Assembly: GCF_030272615.1 (NCBI RefSeq)
Contig: NC_081414.1
Coordinates: 763,757,413 to 763,821,412 of the forward strand
From: Cryptomeria japonica
Lineage: Eukaryota > Streptophyta > Pinopsida > Cupressales > Cupressaceae
Direction: 5' to 3'
DNA length: 64,000 bases
Part shown: in pieces, positions 1 to 11,833 of the stretch
Layout of the letters: every line of letters starts with the position of its first letter
Numbering within the stretch: the first letter of the stretch is position 1
Position numbers and translations under genes: made by a program
Notes under the pieces: generated by a model
The model's database searches: none
Seen by the model: only the letters and a program-made list of their open reading frames with translations
What the model was told of the DNA's origin: nothing

Positions 1-244
1 TTTTGAATCTAGTATGATATGCTGGCATGCATTAATGATAATGACAAATTAGGGTTTTCGCAGAATAAAAGGGAAATATTGGTTCATTTTCAATCACACT
101 GCATTGAGAGTGAAACAGAGTGAGTTCAAGGCGATCAAAATCATTTCAAGTGAATTTCAGTGCATTCACAACGTATTTTCAAAATCTTTCACCAGTGAAG
201 TTTGTGAGGTATTTTTTTGTTTTTCGAGCTGTCTTTTGTTTGCA

Positions 245-1970
245 ATGGCTTCTGGATCATCTTCCACTCCAGTAGGTGTAGCTACCCCTATTTTTGTCAA
301 CATCAAGGACAGTCCACACCCTGTTTTCAAGCAATTCCCTTAGATTGTGAAAGTCAATGATTCAGTTGGCACATTTTCTAGGGTTCCTGAAGGAGTTTTG
401 TATGTCGAAGATGTTCATGCATGCATTCACTACACTTTGAAGGATTTGGGTTCTACTAAAATCAAGAACATGTATATTGGCACTTTGCTGAACCAAGATG
501 GGTCGATTAAACCGAAATTTCAAATTCTGAAGGATCAGGGTTTTACCGACATTTTGGAGATGACAAAATTTGAAGATGAATTGATCTGGTATGTACTGAG
601 CTGAGTCCATGGTGAATTCATATGGCTAGACCGACCCCAGAAGATCACCAAGGAGGTTATTCATGCGATCACCGATTTACCCCAGACCGGTCTAGCCCGT
701 GGAAGGAATAAGATATATAACAATGAGGTGGATAAGTTAACTGGTGCAACATCTAACAACCAATCAATGAGAATTAGCATTATCAAAAACAAAGCATTTC
801 AATTTGCAAGCATGATCATTGGTTACAAGGTAACCCAATAAAATCCATTGAACTCTATTTCCAGTTCATGCATTCATTGTTCTTACAAAATGATTAAGGA
901 GAATGAAAAGGTAGATCTATGTCAATGGATGTCTGATGAATTGATAAATAACCTAGGAAAGATTAAGGGTGAGAAGAAGGGTGTTTTCTGGTATGGCAAC
1001 CTTGTTGTCTATTTAATGCTTTTCTTTCTGAATGAGTTACTCGAAACTGGTAAGACCCAATGGGAATTTGATATATCGGTAGAAAAACAAATCAAAGATG
1101 CTATAACGAATATGGGACAAGATAGGGACTCCAACAAGGCAATGAAGAAGAGAGAAAGAGTTCCAAAGCATATAGTTGATAAATACTCAACTAAAATTTG
1201 TTTTATGGTAAAGAAGCATGAAACACTGATAGAAGCAATGCAACCAAGGAAGATCTGGATAACAGAAATGGGCTATGAGGTAGATACTGAGATCTTGGAC
1301 TTGTATACCAAGACTCTTATTGATGCCCTAGTTGATGAAGCAAAGAAATCTTTTGGGACTACAAAGCAAAAAGAAATTGAAGTTGAGATTGGATTCAGTA
1401 AAAAGAAAAAGGGCAGGAAAGATCAAGATGGTTGGGGAAGTTGTGCAGAAGATGTCCTCTAAGATAAAACAGATCATACGAGTCGCTGAAGGGTCATCTC
1501 CAGTAGTAGTGCAGGCTTCATTGACAGCTACAACTAGAAAGGGTGTAGTAAAGAGGAAGAAACCAAAGACTTATATTGCCCCAGTTACATGGGGTTCTCA
1601 TACTGATGGTGTACACTCACAGACTCCCAAAACTTTCATTAGGATACCAAGGAAGAAGGGTGAGTAAGTAAAGAAGCAGACAGTGAAGGTTACCCCTCTA
1701 ACAATGCCAAATAAAATTTTGAATGAGGGGAAGCCCACAGAGAAGAGAAAACCAGTTAAGAAGTCACTTCTACTCTCAACAAGAAGAAGAAATCAGGTGA
1801 AGATATATCTCTTGAATCCGGTAAGAGTGTTGATGTCATTCCTTCTCTTTCATTTGCTAATTTGACTGATCAAATCACTAAAGATGGAATGTTGAGTAAT
1901 ATAAAATATTACTATGTACATATGGGTGATATCGAGCAAATGGAGATAGAGGAATCAGTTTTCTTATACT
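245..1970 (+). pseudogene. Accessory ORF of element A, first part
   Basis: Starts at an ATG (245) following a leader without long ORFs and begins MASGSSSTPV. The same frame is interrupted by stops at 341-343, 602-604 and 839-841, then stays open to 1462. A frameshift near 1400-1435 moves the reading to another frame, with a stop at 1665-1667 and a second frameshift near 1770. The product would be rich in Lys/Glu with basic patches (about 1390-1450 and 1540-1800). It has no gag zinc knuckle, protease, RT or integrase motif. I do not recognise the family. Its position just before a polypurine tract and LTR suggests an accessory ORF of a retroelement. It continues at 8640 after the copia-1 insertion. 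Confidence 0.6.
1966..1970. repeat. Target site duplication ATACT, left of copia-1
   Basis: The five bases ATACT directly before the left LTR are repeated exactly at 8635-8639 directly after the right LTR, the length expected for copia integrase. Confidence 0.93.
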
Positions 1971-3016
1971 TGTTAGGTCCCGGAGACAACTAAGAGGGGG
2001 GGGGAATCAGTTGTCTCATAAATTCAAACCAAAAACCAATTAACCAACTTAATTCTTAATACCGGTAAACTAGTTAAGTATGCCTGTAGATAGTGTTAAT
2101 AGTAAATTGCTATACCGGTAAGGATTAATGCATGAAACATAAACATAAAGTCATCCACAACACATGACACCAATATTTGTATGTGGAAACCCTGTAAGGG
2201 GAAAAACCATAGTGGGAAACTTTACCCACAATCAGATGATACTACTGTAGATAGTAAGTGTACAAAAGGGGTTTGCACATGCAGAAAGGCCAACAAACTA
2301 GAGCTCACTGCTCAATCACAAATGGGAGTCACACTGACTACAGTTGGATGGTTAAATCCAATAAGAATGTACTACACAAAATAGCATCTTCATATGCTGG
2401 ATTCAGTACTGGTGTAATACTGATATGCTTCTACAAAAACCTAACTTCACCTTCAAATGATGTCTTCATGTATACCTCTTCTTAATCTTGCATATACCTT
2501 CACATAATTCTTTTTCACATTCCACACTTGATCTTACAAATAAGATCTTACATTTATACCATACCCTAAGACCAATTTTAGTAGGTCGGCTCTACAAGAT
2601 ATTACAATAAAAACATTTTACAAATAATGATGCAATAACCGATTGAACATGTCGACTTAATGCATTTACAACAATAATAAATCATCTCCATAGTGTGTCA
2701 TGCTGATCTGGAAAAGATAAGCCTGCCAGTGTAACCCTAGATAACCTAGACCTATTTGTCGATAAAAGAAAATATACAAATATGAATATACCAATGATTA
2801 TTTCTTCAAAATAAAGCATCCACATGATGTCTTCAACATTACCAAGTGTCTTCCATATCATTCCAGGTACCGGTGAACAATATATTCTGCCAATGAACCA
2901 TATACCAGTAACTCTTGCATAGTTTACTGCTTGCCGGTGAATGTTGCTGGATCTCCAAAGTAGGTGTATTTAGTAGGTGTTGACATCAATGACAAAACCA
3001 TACCAAAATACCAACA
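1971..3016 (-). repeat. Copia-1 3' LTR
   Basis: Same 1,046-bp length and same ends (TGTTAG...CCAACA) as the copy at 7589-8634. It contains several ACCGGT motifs, a run of nine G followed by AATCAG near 1996-2010 and a TATA-like block (minus strand TATAAA, 2553-2558). It adjoins the polypurine tract at 3017. Confidence 0.93.
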
Positions 3017-3030
3017 ATCTCCCCCTTTGG
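3017..3030 (-). other. Copia-1 polypurine tract
   Basis: Minus strand reads CCAAAGGGGGAGAT directly before the 3' LTR start TGTTGG. This is the expected plus-strand DNA priming site; an equivalent tract precedes the LTRs of element A and copia-2. Confidence 0.88.
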
Positions 3031-3394
3031 CATTGATGGCAACACAATATGGAAAAACCATCAAAGTGCCAAACAGAAATGCCAAATACAAAAACCAACA
3101 ATCTCCATTTCTCCCCCTAGGAGTAACAATACCAATCTCTCATACAAATTTCTCCTTAAATGTGTTTTTCAAAATCTCTCCCCTAAAATCTCTCACCAAA
3201 AAGATAATGTGTTTTTGCATAGATATCTCTCCCCCTTTGACATCAAATGCCAAAGTCACAAAAATCAAGTTCATACAAAATACCAACCAATTCAATATAC
3301 CAACTACTCCCCCTCAGAAGTAGCTTCCTCATCAAATACTGGAATAAAAGACTTATCCATTTAATTATGTCGGTTGATGACAATCATCAACTGT

Positions 3395-5010
3395 CTAAGT
3401 CTCTACTGGTGGTGGTATGACTCCAAGATGATCTCTGAGATACTCAAAAGTCTCCTTAGGCAAAGGTTTTGTGACAATATCTGCAAGTTGTTCTTTGGTA
3501 TTCACATAAACCAATTTTATCTCTTTTTCTTCAACTTTTTCCCTTAGAAAATTCAGTTTGATAGAAACATGTTCTATTTTAGAATGTAATACCGTATTTT
3601 TAGATATTTCAATTGCTGCAGTGTTATCACAGTATATAGTAATAGGTTCCTTGCATTTTACCTTTATGTCTTTCAACATTTGCTTAAGCCAAAGTACCTG
3701 TGTACAATTTGTTGCTGCTGCAACCTATTCTGATTCTGCTGTTGATAAAGATGTACAACTATGTTTCTTACTCAACCAAGAAATTAATCTCTTTCCAAGA
3801 AAGAATGCTCCTCCAGCGGTGCTTTTTCTCTCATCCACATCTCCTGCCCAATTTGCATCTGTGTATGCACATAGATCAAAATTTTCATCTTTAGGATACC
3901 ATAATCCAAGATTTGTTGTGCCTTGTAAGTAATGGAAAATCCTTTTTACTACTGATTCATGATTTTCCCTAGGATGACTTTGAAATCTAGAAACAATACA
4001 TACTGTATTCATAATATCAGGCCTGGTTTGTGTCAAATACAGTAAACCTCCTATCATAGATTTGTATCTAGTTGGATTAACAGGTGTAGATTCATCCCTT
4101 TGAGATAATTTGTCATTTGTAGTCATAGGTGTGCTTACCAGTTTAGAGTTCTCCATCCCAAATTTCTTTAGTAGTTCAAGTACTTGGATTGACTCAAAAA
4201 TATACCTTTATCAGTTTGTGAAATCTGCAATCCTAAAAAGAATTTTATTTCTCCAATCATAGACATTTCAAATTCTTGCTGCGTTTCAAGAGAAAATTCT
4301 TTACATAATCCATCTTCTCCTCCAAAGATTTTATCATCAACAAATACTTCAATAATCAAGATGTCATCATTAGTTACTTTGTAATATAAATTGCTATCTG
4401 CATTTCCTTTAGTAAAACCAATCTTTAAGAGATACTTATCCAATCTTGCATACCAAGCTCTTGGGGCTTGTTTCAATCCATACAAAGCTTTTCTTAACCT
4501 GCAAACCATATCATTGTCATTTGTCAAATAAAATCCATCAGGTTGTTCAATATATACTTCCTCTTCAAGATCTCCATTCAAAAATGCACATTTAATATCC
4601 ATTTGATAAACTTTGTAATCCTTGTGAGCTGCAAAAGCCAAGAATAATCTATCTGCCTCAATTCTGGCTACTGGTGCAAAGGTTTCATTGTAATCAACTC
4701 CTTCTTTCTGAGAATATCCCTTACACACTAGTCTTGCTTTATTTCTAACAACCTTACCATCTTCATTAAGTTTGTTTCTAAATACCCATTTGGTTCCAAT
4801 TACATTTTTATCTTTAGGTCGGGGAACTAATGTCCAAGTATTATTTTTCTCAATTTGTCCTAATTCTTCTTCCATAGCTTTGATCCAAAATTTATCTTCA
4901 CATGCCTCATTGAGAGATGATGGTTCAATTTGAGAAATAAGACATACCTCTTCATTTGCCAATCTTCTTCTTGTCATAACTCCTTTAAATTTGTTTCCAA
5001 TTATCTGATC
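3395..5010 (-). pseudogene. Copia-1 reverse transcriptase and RNase H
   Basis: RT begins near 4880 ([20 protein letters not shown]) and includes [32 protein letters not shown] and [11 protein letters not shown]. The active site reads FVDDKIFGG in place of the usual YVDDIIFGG. A small deletion and frameshift at about 4160-4170 separates it from the next segment (MENSKLVSTP...). RNase H follows with DANWAGD and a TAG at about 3725 where a Tyr is expected in the ...AESEYVAAAT block, then continues through IYCDNTAAIEIS and ADIVTKPL to its natural end at 3395, 365 bases before the polypurine tract. Three breaks make it inactive, but all catalytic Asp residues of the RT site remain. Confidence 0.92.
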
Positions 5011-5179
5011 TTCAGAATGATTCAGTCTTACATACCAGGGTGTCTTAGTTTGTTGTTGTTCTTCAATTACTATGGAATCCTCTAATGATACTGGGGTAAA
5101 TGGATCTTCATTCTGTAACGGTGGATTCAGTGTAGGTTCATTTGTCACAACTTCTGTTGCCGGTTCAGAGTCTATATAC

Positions 5180-6165
5180 CTTGAAGTTCCTCTAAATTGT
5201 TCATCAATCTTTACATTTGTACTCTCAACAATTTTCTGCAATCTTTTATTAAAACATCTATATGCCTTGCTCTTAGATGAATAACCAAGAAATATTCCTT
5301 CATCACTTCTAGGATCAAATTTGCCAATATACTCATCTCTTCTAATATAACATTTACTTCCAAAATTTTTGAAATACTTAAGAGTAGGAGTATTACCAAA
5401 CCATAGTTCATGAGGGGTCTTACCGGTTTCACCTTTGATGTGAACTTTGTAGAATGTATAGACAGTAGTGCTTACTGCCTCTCTCCAATACACATGTGGT
5501 AGATTTGCTTCTGATAACATACTTCTTGTTGCATCCAAGATAGTTTTGTTTTTACTTTCAACAACTCCATTCTGCTATGGTGTCCAAGGTGCTGATAACT
5601 GTCTTTTGATTCCATTCACTTCATAGAATGTATTAAAGTCCTTAGATGTGAATTCTCCTCCTTGATCTGATCTTAAACATTTGATTTTCTTACCGGTTTC
5701 ATTCTCAACCATTGCTTTGAATAGTTTGAACTTCCCAAGTGCTTCTAATTTTTCTCTGAGAAAAGTAACCCAACACATTCTAGAATAATCATCAATAATT
5801 AGCATGAAATATCTATCACCTTGTAAGCTTTTAGTTCTAGCTGGACCACATAAATCAGTGTGAATTAAATCAAGAGCATTATTGGATTTTTTTGGAATAC
5901 TTTTGAAACTAGCTCTAACTTGTTTTCCAAATTGACATTCCTTACAAATTCTATTCAGAGGTTTCACAATTTTAGGTAGATCTCTAATTGCCTTAGAAGT
6001 ACTAATTTTTACCATGCAATCAAAATTTACATGACATAGTCTCTTATGCCATAACCAACTTTCATCTATATGTGTAATTAAGCATGCCTTTTCACTGTTA
6101 TTCAAATGAAAGATATTACCTCTAGTCTGATTACCGGTTGCAATTTCCAAACCAGTTCTATTCAT
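5180..6165 (-). pseudogene. Copia-1 integrase
   Basis: The N-terminal zinc-binding motif is present: WHKRLCH (HX4H) followed by CKECQFGK (CX2C) near 5935-6060. The catalytic core shows the first Asp in HTDLCGP, the second in SDQGGEF and the Glu in NGVVESKNK (about 5545-5575). A TAG at about 5575-5577 replaces the Gln of the conserved TPQQNG block, splitting the domain between the second and third catalytic residues. The C-terminal [10 protein letters not shown]...YIRRDE block follows at about 5330-5430. It would insert element cDNA into the chromosome; its activity is reflected in the 5-bp target duplication. Confidence 0.88.
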
Positions 6166-6195
6166 GATTTTTCATTTTCTATTTTTAAATTGTAA

Positions 6196-6672
6196 CTAAA
6201 AACCCTTCTCAATTAATTGACCAACACTTAAAAGATTATGCTTTAATCCTTCAACATAGTAGACATTGTCAATGTTATGTTTACCATCAAGAGATATTGA
6301 ACCCTTACCTTTGATTGAACAGGCTTTGTCATCTCCAAATCTTACTAAACCTCCATTGTATTCTTGAAAGTTCAAAAATTTACCTTTGTCTCCAGTCATA
6401 TGATGTGAGCATCCTAAGTCAATAATCCATTCATCCTTTGATTCAACTATAGCTGCTAGGGCTTGTTCTACCGGTTGAGCAATAGGTGCCGGTTGATCTT
6501 CTGTTATAGCAACAAAAACCCATCCATTGTCTGTTAGATCCTCATCAGAATCATCAATCACACCTTCATCAACAGATTTATCTTTATTCTTCATAAATCT
6601 GTATCTCTGATATTCAGGATTAGGCTTGTATGTTCTTCTAGCTTCTTCTCTTAGTCTAGCATGTCTATCAGG
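6196..6672 (-). pseudogene. Copia-1 protease region
   Basis: Open from the zinc knuckle down to a stop at 6196. The aspartic protease site is at about 6410-6425 and reads IIDLGCSHHMTG, where the canonical DSG is changed to DLG (TCA to TTA); the catalytic Asp itself is kept. Further on are the flap-like segment GGLVRFGDDK and the block NVYYVEGLKHNLLSVGQL that joins protease to integrase in copia polyproteins. Upstream is an acidic, variable linker. The altered DSG predicts an inactive enzyme even apart from the nonsense codons. Confidence 0.85.
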
Positions 6673-7532
6673 GCATCTTGAAGCCATATGACCAATCTTA
6701 TTGCAGTTAAAACATTTAAAGGATGCTTTACCTTCATACTTACTTGCAATTGGACCTTTGGCATTTTCCTTGCAAATAGTGCTTCAAGTTCTTCAAGCTC
6801 TTCATTCTCCTTTCTGGTTTCTTCAAGTTCTCTTGCATAAAAGGCTCTCTAGTCTGATTTGTCAAATAATGGAGTAGATGATGTTGATACTTTAAAGGCC
6901 AAATCAATCTTTATAGCAACAGGACCAAATTCCTCAATTTCAAAACCTGAAAGTTTTCCAATCAATGTATCCCTAGTTATTGATGTATTAGGCATTGTTC
7001 TCAATTCATTTATAGTAGTAACTTTCATTTTATATGCTGGTGGCAAAGCTCTTAAGATTTTTGAAACAATTTCATCCTCACTCAAGGTTCCTCCACAACA
7101 TTTTATACCCAAAACAATTTCATTTATTCTTTCCATAAAAGCAGAAATCCTTTCATCTTCTTCCATTTTCAGATGTTCATACCTGACTCGGAAGCTTTCA
7201 AGTTTTGCAATTTTGACTGTGGAATCTCCTTCATTCAATGTTTCCAAGTGATCCCAAATAGCTTTAGCAGTAGACCTATCTGATAATCCCATGATTTGTT
7301 GATCTGATAATGCACTCAAAAGTGCTTCTCTTGCTTTACAATCATTCTCTTCATCTTTGGCTAAGGTAGTTGGAGCAGTCTGACTAGCTATAGCAGCAGT
7401 ATAACCATTCTTAGTAACTTCCCAGATGTCTTTACCAATGCAATTCAGATGTGTCTCCATTCTCATCTTCCATATCACATAGTTGGTTCCATCAAGTTTA
7501 GGACTGTCCTTCCCAAAATAATTAGTAGACAT
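6673..7532 (-). pseudogene. gag: Copia-1 gag
   Basis: Starts at ATG 7532 (MSTNYFGKDSPKLDGTNYV), the usual start of plant copia gag. The first 227 codons are open and include the conserved W-K-x-R-M-E-x-H-L block, and the region FRVRYEHLKMEEDERISAFM that is typical of the UBN2/gag-polypeptide family. A TAG at about 6847-6849 replaces a Trp codon, and a one-base deletion near 6757 shifts the frame before the nucleocapsid. The zinc knuckle is perfect CX2CX4HX4C (CFNCNKIGHMASRC, 6673-6714). Gag would form the particle and bind the RNA; this copy cannot make full-length protein. Confidence 0.88.
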
Positions 7533-7574
7533 TGGATCTCCTCAAGTTGTTATACTTCTGCAAAAGAGGACTAA

Positions 7575-7586
7575 GCTCTGATACCA
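7575..7586 (-). other. Copia-1 primer binding site (tRNA-iMet)
   Basis: Minus strand reads TGGTATCAGAGC two bases inside the 5' LTR, the standard plant copia primer site complementary to the 3' end of initiator methionine tRNA. Confidence 0.93.
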
Positions 7587-7588
7587 AT

Positions 7589-8634
7589 TGTTAGGTCCTG
7601 GAGACAACTGAGAGGGGGGGGGACCCAGTTGTCTCATAAATTCAAACCAAAAACCAATTAACCAACTTAATGCTCAATACCGGTAAACCAATTAACTATG
7701 CCTGTAGATAGTGTTAACAATAAATTGCTATACCGGTAAGGATTAATGCATGAAACATAAACATAAAGTCATCCACAACACATGACACCAATATTTGTAT
7801 GTGGAAACCCTGTAAGGGGAAAAACCGTGGTGGGAAACCTTACCCACAATCAGATGATACTACTATAGATAGTAAGTGTACAAAAGGGGTCTACACATGC
7901 AGAAAGGCCAATAGCCTAGAGCTCACTACTCAATCACAAATTGGAGTCACACTGACTACAGTTGGATGGTTAAATCCAATAAGAATGTACTACACAAAAT
8001 AGCATCTTCATATGCTGGATTCAATATCGGTGTAATGCTAATATGCTTCTACAAAAACCTAACTTCACCTTCAAATGATGTCTTCGTGTATACCTCTTCT
8101 TGATCACGCATAGACCTTCACACAATTCTTTTTCGCATTCCACACTTGATCTTACAAATAAGATCTTACATTTATACCATACCCTAAGACCAATTTTAGT
8201 AGGTCGGCTCTACAAGATATTAAAATAAAAACATTTTACAAATAATGATGCAATAACCGATTGAACATGTCGGCTTAATGCATTTACAACAATAATAAAT
8301 CATCTCCATAGCATGCCATGCTGATTTGGAAAAGATAAACCTATCGGTGTAACCCTAGATAACCTGGACCTATTTGCCGGTAAAAGAAAATATGTAAATA
8401 TGAATATACCAATGATTATTTCTTCAAAATAAAGTGTCCACATGATGTCTTCAACATTACCAAGTGTCTTCCATATCATTCTAGGTACCAGTGAACAATA
8501 TATCCTGTCGGTGAGCCATATACTAGTAACTGTTGCACAATTTACTGCTTGCCGGTGAATGTTGTTGGGTCTCCAAAGTAGGTGTATTCAGTAGGTGTTG
8601 ACTTCAATGACAAAACCATACCAAAATACCAACA
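7589..8634 (-). repeat. Copia-1 5' LTR
   Basis: Directly repeats 1971-3016 at the same length. On the minus strand it would hold the element's promoter: TATAAA at 8171-8176. Its inner end (7589) lies two bases from the primer site, and its outer end abuts the ATACT duplication at 8635-8639. Confidence 0.93.
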
Positions 8635-8639
8635 ATACT
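8635..8639. repeat. Target site duplication ATACT, right of copia-1
   Basis: Exact copy of 1966-1970; the interrupted ORF of element A resumes immediately after it. Confidence 0.93.
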
Positions 8640-10160
8640 TAGATATAAATAAGAAAGCACTTCTAGAGATTGAAAAATAGATACCGAGAGATTTGTATAA
8701 AAATCTAGATGCTAGAAGGTTATCTGCAGTTGATGAGGATAGATACAAAAAGGTATAGGATTTGTTAATTGTTTGTGGTGCTATAACTGATGAAGAGATG
8801 CAACAATGTTTAGATTTTGTAAATAAATCAATTTTCTGAAGCAAACACTGACATGTGAGTCTCATGGTAGGTAGAGTGAATGAGATAGTTAAGGAGATGC
8901 ATGAGGCTTGGGTAAAATTCTTTGTAAATAAACTAGGATTATTTACATCACCGAAAGTCCCTCAAAAGTCTAACACTCCAGACATCCTAGTAGATGATAA
9001 GGGGAAAGGTAAATTGGGAATGGATACACCAGTTTTGGATTAGAAAATATCAGAGGATATTCCTCTGGTAGAGCCACTTGTACCTAATATAGAGACACCA
9101 GTAGATAACATTAAAATTATATGGGATAAGCTGGATACACTGGAAAAGGTCATTATGGATATAGAGGTTATTGATGTGAAAACAAAAAATAGGCAAGTTG
9201 AGGATATGGCACCTCTACCACCAAATGTACATACTGAAGAGGTTAAGGTTGAAAAGGTTACTGCACCAAGTGGCAAAGCCACTGGTGCAAGTCATGAGGT
9301 TGAAACTTCCTGAAAGATTTTGGATAGTCATTTATTGTTGGCATTTGACTCATCTAGTCAAGTTGATTTTGCATAGAAGAATATTGAGCAACTGAATAGT
9401 TTTGAATTGATGTATGTTGCAGCTCAGAAGTTAAGGAAGGAAGGGACTGAAGATAAGTGGGTCATTGAGTAGCACATTCTAGTTTTGTAGAAGCTTTCAC
9501 CGGAATATAAGGTAGATCAGATTGGAAGTCCATCCATTGAACTGAAAGGTTTGATTGAGCATATTTCCAAAGAGTTTTAAACTCTTCAACATGTATCAAA
9601 CTGACAGTTCATTGAGCGGTATAATTCAGCCCGAAAGGTGACTTGTGACAGCATGATTTCATTTGACAAGTCTAAGCTGATAGATGAGATATCAAAGATT
9701 GATGTGGAGCTAGATGAGTGTAGTAATATATATAGGTCCTATACTAACACTAACAGACTAAAAATAGACCTTGAGGTGAAATTAAAGGGGGCAAAGGCCC
9801 GATTAGAACATTTCGCTAACAGTTTGGATGCTACTTAGACACTGACCAGTACCATTGATATTCAGATTTTGATTACAGAGTCTGATATTTCTAGATTAGA
9901 GAAGGACATGGATAGACTAATCTGACCTACAAGGGAATTAAGAGGTTTGGTGAGTCCCCAATTGAACACTTTGTTACTTCACAAGAGGGAAAGCATAGAG
10001 TTAATGAATAAACCTACTCTGACAGAACTATCAGAAGAAGAGCTTCATGCATATAGTCTTAATGGTTTTGTATTCATTTTGAGCACATTAAAGATAGGTT
10101 GGAACGCTACTTAGGATTATTGAAGAATGCTTACCCGGATATTTTCAAGTATATCTAGAT
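8640..10160 (+). pseudogene. Accessory ORF of element A, second part
   Basis: Once copia-1 and one copy of its ATACT duplication are removed, the codon split by the insertion is completed here and the frame runs on with further in-frame stops (for example TAG near 8678 and 8756, and a TAG just after 9042). The reading covers an acidic stretch (about 8990-9300), then a predicted helical, charge-alternating segment at 9638-9838 and its continuation to about 10000 that looks like coiled coil. No enzymatic motif is visible. The ORF ends about 100 bases before the polypurine tract. The continuity of reading is strong evidence for the nested insertion; the function is unknown. Confidence 0.6.
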
Positions 10161-10238
10161 CTGGTAATCACATTTTGGTTTGTATAGAATTTCATTTCTT
10201 ATTCTTTTATTTTTACCCTAGGCTTTGGTATTGTTGTC

Positions 10239-10252
10239 AAAGGGGGAGAGGT
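10239..10252 (+). other. Element A polypurine tract
   Basis: AAAGGGGGAGAGG stands directly before the LTR start TGATGTG, matching the core of the copia-1 and copia-2 tracts (AAAGGGGGAGA). Confidence 0.75.
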
Positions 10253-11366
10253 TGATGTGAAAAATGATCGGGACATGAGAAGTAATGTATATGTCATGGG
10301 GAGTAGTCTTCCAATAGTTTTTGAGATCATTTTTGGAGTTTTTGGCAAGGAACCGGAACAACACATCAGCGATCCATTTTTCACATGAGTGTTTCCATCA
10401 ATGCCAAAGGGAGAGATTGTTTGCAATTGACACTCATCTAACTTAGTTGTGTTATCATTGATAGAAACACACACCATTTTGGGTTGGTCACTTAACCGGT
10501 ACTCACCGGTATAAATTGTTTGACAACCGACATTCAAGTCAACCGACACAAACAGGAAAAGGAAACTGACAAACTAGGAATCAGTATATGAGGCCGACAT
10601 AGGAGATTGATCTAGAAGGTCTACACGGAAACAATCAAGACATTAGTCTTGAAGCTTAATGAATTTATTTTTACTTTGGCCGAAATGTAAATAAATTGTA
10701 ATATCATTGTAAGCCGACATTAGGCATTTATGTTTGTATTTGGGAAGGGTATTTAAGTCAGTGTGGTTAGGTTATTTTGGTAATGAAAAAAAGGATAATG
10801 GGATATAGTGATGTGATGTTGTGAGAGAAATCTTGATCGACAGAATGCGAATGTAATATTGTATATTTGGTCTTGGATATTGGTTTAAAGATTTGGGAAG
10901 TGAAGCAAGATACCAATAAGAAAGGACATAGTGTAAACCGGTACAGACTATGCTTTAACCAAAACTCATCTAGCATAGTATATGCACTCTTAAAGTTCAA
11001 AATTGTACTTGTAACTCCATAAGTGGTGTTTGTAGTCAGTGATGCTCCTTTTGTGATGAGCAATGTGCTCTAGGTTGTTGGCCTTCTTCCATGTGTAGGC
11101 CCCTTTTGTAATATTTATTCATTTGGCCAATGGATAGATATTGTGAGTCCCCAATCCCACTGTAGTTTTTTCTCTTTGAGGTTTTCCACATATAAATCTT
11201 TGTGTTATGGTGTATTCTCTTGTGGTTGTTTCATTTCTATATGTTGTTATATTCTTTTACGGTTACCGGTTACTGAACTGCATTGTTAATAAAATTAAAA
11301 TTGATTATACTGACAGAACACTGATTCACCCCCCCTACCCAATTTTGTTGGATTCCAATAATAACA
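10253..11366 (+). repeat. Element A 3' LTR
   Basis: Begins TGATGTG after the polypurine tract and is taken to end at ATAACA (11366), giving about 1.1 kb, close to the 1,046 and about 1,180 bp of the two copia LTR families here. Inside are ACCGGT motifs, a weak TATA-like TATTTAAG (about 10751), the GGTTTTCCACAT block seen in plant copia R regions (about 11178) and CTGATTCACCCCCCC at 11321-11335. No second LTR is in the window to fix the exact ends, so the right end is a guess from the motif and the terminal CA. Confidence 0.65.
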
Positions 11367-11821
11367 AATTAGAACTTGTGTTGTGTTACCGATTTAAGTG
11401 ACTAAATCACAACCGGTTAAGTGTTTGGCCATTTTTTCTATTCTGTAAATCAAATATCACTCATCTAGTTAAATCTACTAATGCAATTGAGAGCACAGGT
11501 CCAAATACCTGTCACCAACATCGCTGTAAAACTGCACCATCCAAATCTTCATGAATCACCTGTACCAGTTGTTAGAGTGAAACTCTATCTTAGTTTACCA
11601 GTTGAGATCCTAATTATCGATTCTCTATAAAACTATCTTTTGTACTGGTTGGCTTCCAAGACTTAGATGACTACAAAAACATTGTTGCCATCAATGACAA
11701 CACAAAAATCAGTTATCAAACATGAATCTCAATCTCTTCATCACATTTACTAACTAACCCTATATTGGTTGCATAACAAAAAAAATCTTTACCAATTCAG
11801 TCAAATGCCAACAACTGCAAG
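11367..11821. other. No gene; probable degraded LTR sequence
   Basis: No ORF of note. The piece GCCATCAATGACAACAC (about 11690) matches a short block near the ends of the copia LTRs in this window, and ACCGGTT-like words recur, so this is probably old LTR debris. It occupies the place where the 5' LTR of the neighbouring gypsy element should be. Confidence 0.4.
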
Positions 11822-11833
11822 CATAATCTCACA

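Larger units (their letters stand above)
1971..8634 (-). mobile_element. Copia-1: complete Ty1/copia LTR retrotransposon, minus strand
   Basis: 6,664 bp bounded by two LTRs of 1,046 bp each, both starting TGTTAGGTCC and ending CCAACA, with a perfect 5-bp target duplication ATACT. Reading on the minus strand the order is 5' LTR, initiator-Met tRNA primer site, gag, protease, integrase, reverse transcriptase, RNase H, polypurine tract and 3' LTR, the Ty1/copia order. The coding region is nearly complete in length but carries several nonsense codons and at least two frameshifts, so it cannot move by itself. The LTRs differ by roughly one base in fifteen to twenty by eye, many being C/T or G/A changes typical of methylation decay. 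It is inserted in the accessory ORF of element A. Confidence 0.95.
1..11366 (+). mobile_element. Element A: plus-strand LTR retroelement, 3' part only, interrupted by copia-1
   Basis: The visible parts, in order, are a leader (1-244), a long degenerate ORF (245-1970, resuming at 8640), a polypurine tract (10239-10252) and a 3' LTR (10253-11366). The copia-1 element at 1971-8634 is inserted within the ORF. The 5' LTR, primer site and any gag-pol lie left of the window or are absent, so I cannot tell whether this is an autonomous element with an accessory ORF after pol or a non-autonomous derivative. Its LTR shares the CTGATTCACCCCCCC block near its 3' end with the copia LTRs here, which suggests a Ty1/copia-type ancestor; that is inference. 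Confidence 0.65.

Noticed and set aside
2181-2485. Small open frames in the copia-1 LTR and the equivalent one at 7799-8002
   Set aside because: They lie inside LTR sequence on the strand opposite to the element, repeated in both LTRs; not genes.
3558-3932. 124-codon plus-strand frame and similar ones at 5072-5284, 6859-7251 and 25588-25875
   Set aside because: Antisense shadows of copia coding regions on the minus strand.
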